This document shows, piece by piece, positions 30,280 through 31,129 of a stretch of 31,129 nucleotides of DNA. The first letter of the stretch is position 1. The number at the start of each line of letters is the position of its first letter. Made by a program: the position numbers and the translations under genes. The DNA is taken from IMG/VR virus record IMGVR_UViG_3300042892_001799, positions 1 through 31,129 of that record, one strand, 5' to 3'. Source of the DNA: a virus. Below the pieces are notes generated by a model that made no database searches, was not told the origin of the DNA, and was given only the letters and a program-made list of their open reading frames with translations.

Positions 30280-31083
30280 ATGAAATACACTGTAGTTACC
30301 ACTTTTAACGCCGAAGGTTACAACTCTTATGGTCGGCGAATGATTCAAACGTTTTTGCAAACCTGGCCCAAAGATGTGCTACTCAAAGTGTATGCTGAAA
30401 ATTGTCGTGTAACTGAGACTGCACCAAATTTACAAGTGTTAAATTTAGAAGAGTCAAGTCCTGAGTTGGTTGCATTTAAAAAAACCTGGTGCAATGTGCC
30501 CAAGGCCAATGGTGATGTTACCGCAGATCCTGTTAGATCAAAAAGAAAAGACGCAGGCAAAGGATTCAAATGGCATGCTGTGAGATTTGCTCACAAGGTA
30601 TATGCTATATTTCATGCTACTCAGCATGCCACAACAGATTGGGTAATTTGGATGGATGCTGATATGGTTTGCCATTCTCCCGTGAGTATGGAAAAACTAT
30701 CACAGTTCTTTCCTACTTCTGCAGATCTTTGTTTTGCTGGGCGCAGTAAAAAATTTACCGAATGTGGACTGTATGGCATGCACGTAACTGAGCCAGCAGT
30801 GCAATCCTGGCTAGCAGAGTTTCAACACATGTATGATGATGCCGAGCAAGGTATATTCACCCTGGATGAATGGCACGACAGTTTTGTGTTTGATGCTGTG
30901 AGAAAACGTCATAGTTTACGCGAACAAAATTGGACCGCACATTTACAAATGGGCGAAGGACACCCTCTGATTAATTCTGAGTGGGGTGCATACATTGATC
31001 ACCTCAAAGGCGAAAGAAAAGGACTAGGCCGAAGTCGATCATCAGATTTAAAAGTACGCAGGAATGAAAGTTACTGGAGATGA
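30280..31083 (+). CDS. Glycosyltransferase-like protein with DxD motif, 267 aa (plus strand)
   Basis: From ATG 30280 the protein reads MKYTVVTTFNAEGYNSYGRR then MIQTFLQTWPKDVLLKVYAE, a GT-A-like N-terminal fold. KGFKWHAVRFAHKVYAI is followed by TTDWVIWMDADMVCHSPVSM with the DxD at Asp126/Asp128, then ADLCFAGRSKKFTECGLYGM and QGIFTLDEWHDSFVFDAV. These match phage-encoded glycosyltransferases. It is divergent from the neighbouring carbohydrate gene with only 13 bases between their starts. A TGTAAATA late-type motif lies six bases before the ATG, with no obvious ribosome site. Its stop overlaps the next gene's start (ATGA). Confidence 0.82.
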   Translation: MKYTVVTTFNAEGYNSYGRRMIQTFLQTWPKDVLLKVYAENCRVTETAPNLQVLNLEESSPELVAFKKTWCNVPKANGDVTADPVRSKRKDAGKGFKWHAVRFAHKVYAIFHATQHATTDWVIWMDADMVCHSPVSMEKLSQFFPTSADLCFAGRSKKFTECGLYGMHVTEPAVQSWLAEFQHMYDDAEQGIFTLDEWHDSFVFDAVRKRHSLREQNWTAHLQMGEGHPLINSEWGAYIDHLKGERKGLGRSRSSDLKVRRNESYWR

Positions 31084-31129
31084 TATTTCTCAGCAAAAAT
31101 GGCGACGACGAGTACATTGATATGTATGC
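31080..31129 (+). CDS. Start of an unidentified gene (partial, runs off window)
   Basis: ATG 31080 overlaps the stop of the preceding glycosyltransferase gene as ATGA. It opens MIFLSKNGDDEYIDMYA before the window ends. Only 16 complete codons are visible, so no function can be given. The overlap argues that it is coding and co-expressed with the glycosyltransferase. Confidence 0.55.
   Translation, partial: MIFLSKNGDDEYIDMY

Noticed and set aside
1-31129. tRNA genes, CRISPR arrays or integrase/attachment sites
   Set aside because: I saw no cloverleaf-like sequence with a CCA-type end, no regular spacer array, and no integrase, so nothing supports them. A dedicated tRNA scan was not possible.

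Overview
The window looks like part of the genome of a T4-like myovirus (Caudoviricetes) of aquatic origin. The diagnostic genes are the gp41-type replicative helicase, gp61-type primase, gp62-type clamp-loader subunit, a UvsW-type helicase, and the start of a class I ribonucleotide reductase (nrdA). Around them sit many small, tightly packed genes of the kind seen in cyanophages, pelagiphages and related marine or freshwater T4-like phages. Almost everything reads on the minus strand, with ATGA or TGATG overlaps between genes. The phage-borne IscU and IscA are of the beta/gammaproteobacterial type, so I infer a host in those classes rather than a cyanobacterium. That is an inference from protein type only.

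Layout by coordinate. (1) 1-3.25 kb: 5' end of nrdA, a small conserved gene, a pectin-lyase-fold tailspike, and a PD-(D/E)XK exonuclease. (2) 3.25-7.46 kb: an accessory operon transcribed iscU, rSAM-1, rSAM-2, iscA, behind a perfect TTGACA-N17-TATAAT promoter. (3) 7.47-13.5 kb: late or structural-type genes of mostly unknown role, including a monocistronic unit for a nearly uncharged 142-residue protein and a 638-residue protein with two nucleotidyltransferase-like motif sets. (4) 13.5-15.2 kb, plus strand: a repetitive fibre-like protein with a 17-residue repeat. (5) 15.2-16.9 kb: a third radical SAM protein and a short SDR-like protein. (6) 16.9-19.3 kb: helicase and primase. (7) 19.3-20.8 kb: a virion-type protein and a divergent small gene. 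(8) 20.8-26.9 kb: a 189-residue miniature DnaE-like protein, small conserved genes, gp62, a PRMT-like methyltransferase, an SGNH hydrolase and UvsW. (9) 26.9-28.7 kb: terminator, micro-membrane protein, AAA+ ATPase and two very small genes, with three near-identical sigma70 promoter modules. (10) 28.7-31.1 kb: three carbohydrate-related genes around a 13-nt divergent gap, and the start of one more gene.

Working together: the replication genes form a T4-type replisome set whose partners (gp43, gp44, gp45, gp32) lie outside the window. The most notable system is the Isc/radical-SAM operon. A scaffold (IscU) and an A-type carrier (IscA) bracket two tandem cobalamin-type radical SAM enzymes that need [4Fe-4S] clusters, and a third radical SAM enzyme lies elsewhere. 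The arrangement suggests the phage brings part of the cluster-delivery chain for its own enzymes while borrowing IscS, HscA/HscB and ferredoxin from the host.

Two promoter classes are visible: host-like sigma70 sites (probably early) and T4-late-like sites ending in TAAATA, mostly in front of structural genes. I saw no tRNA, rRNA, CRISPR array or insertion sequence. There is no gene-free stretch over 300 bases.
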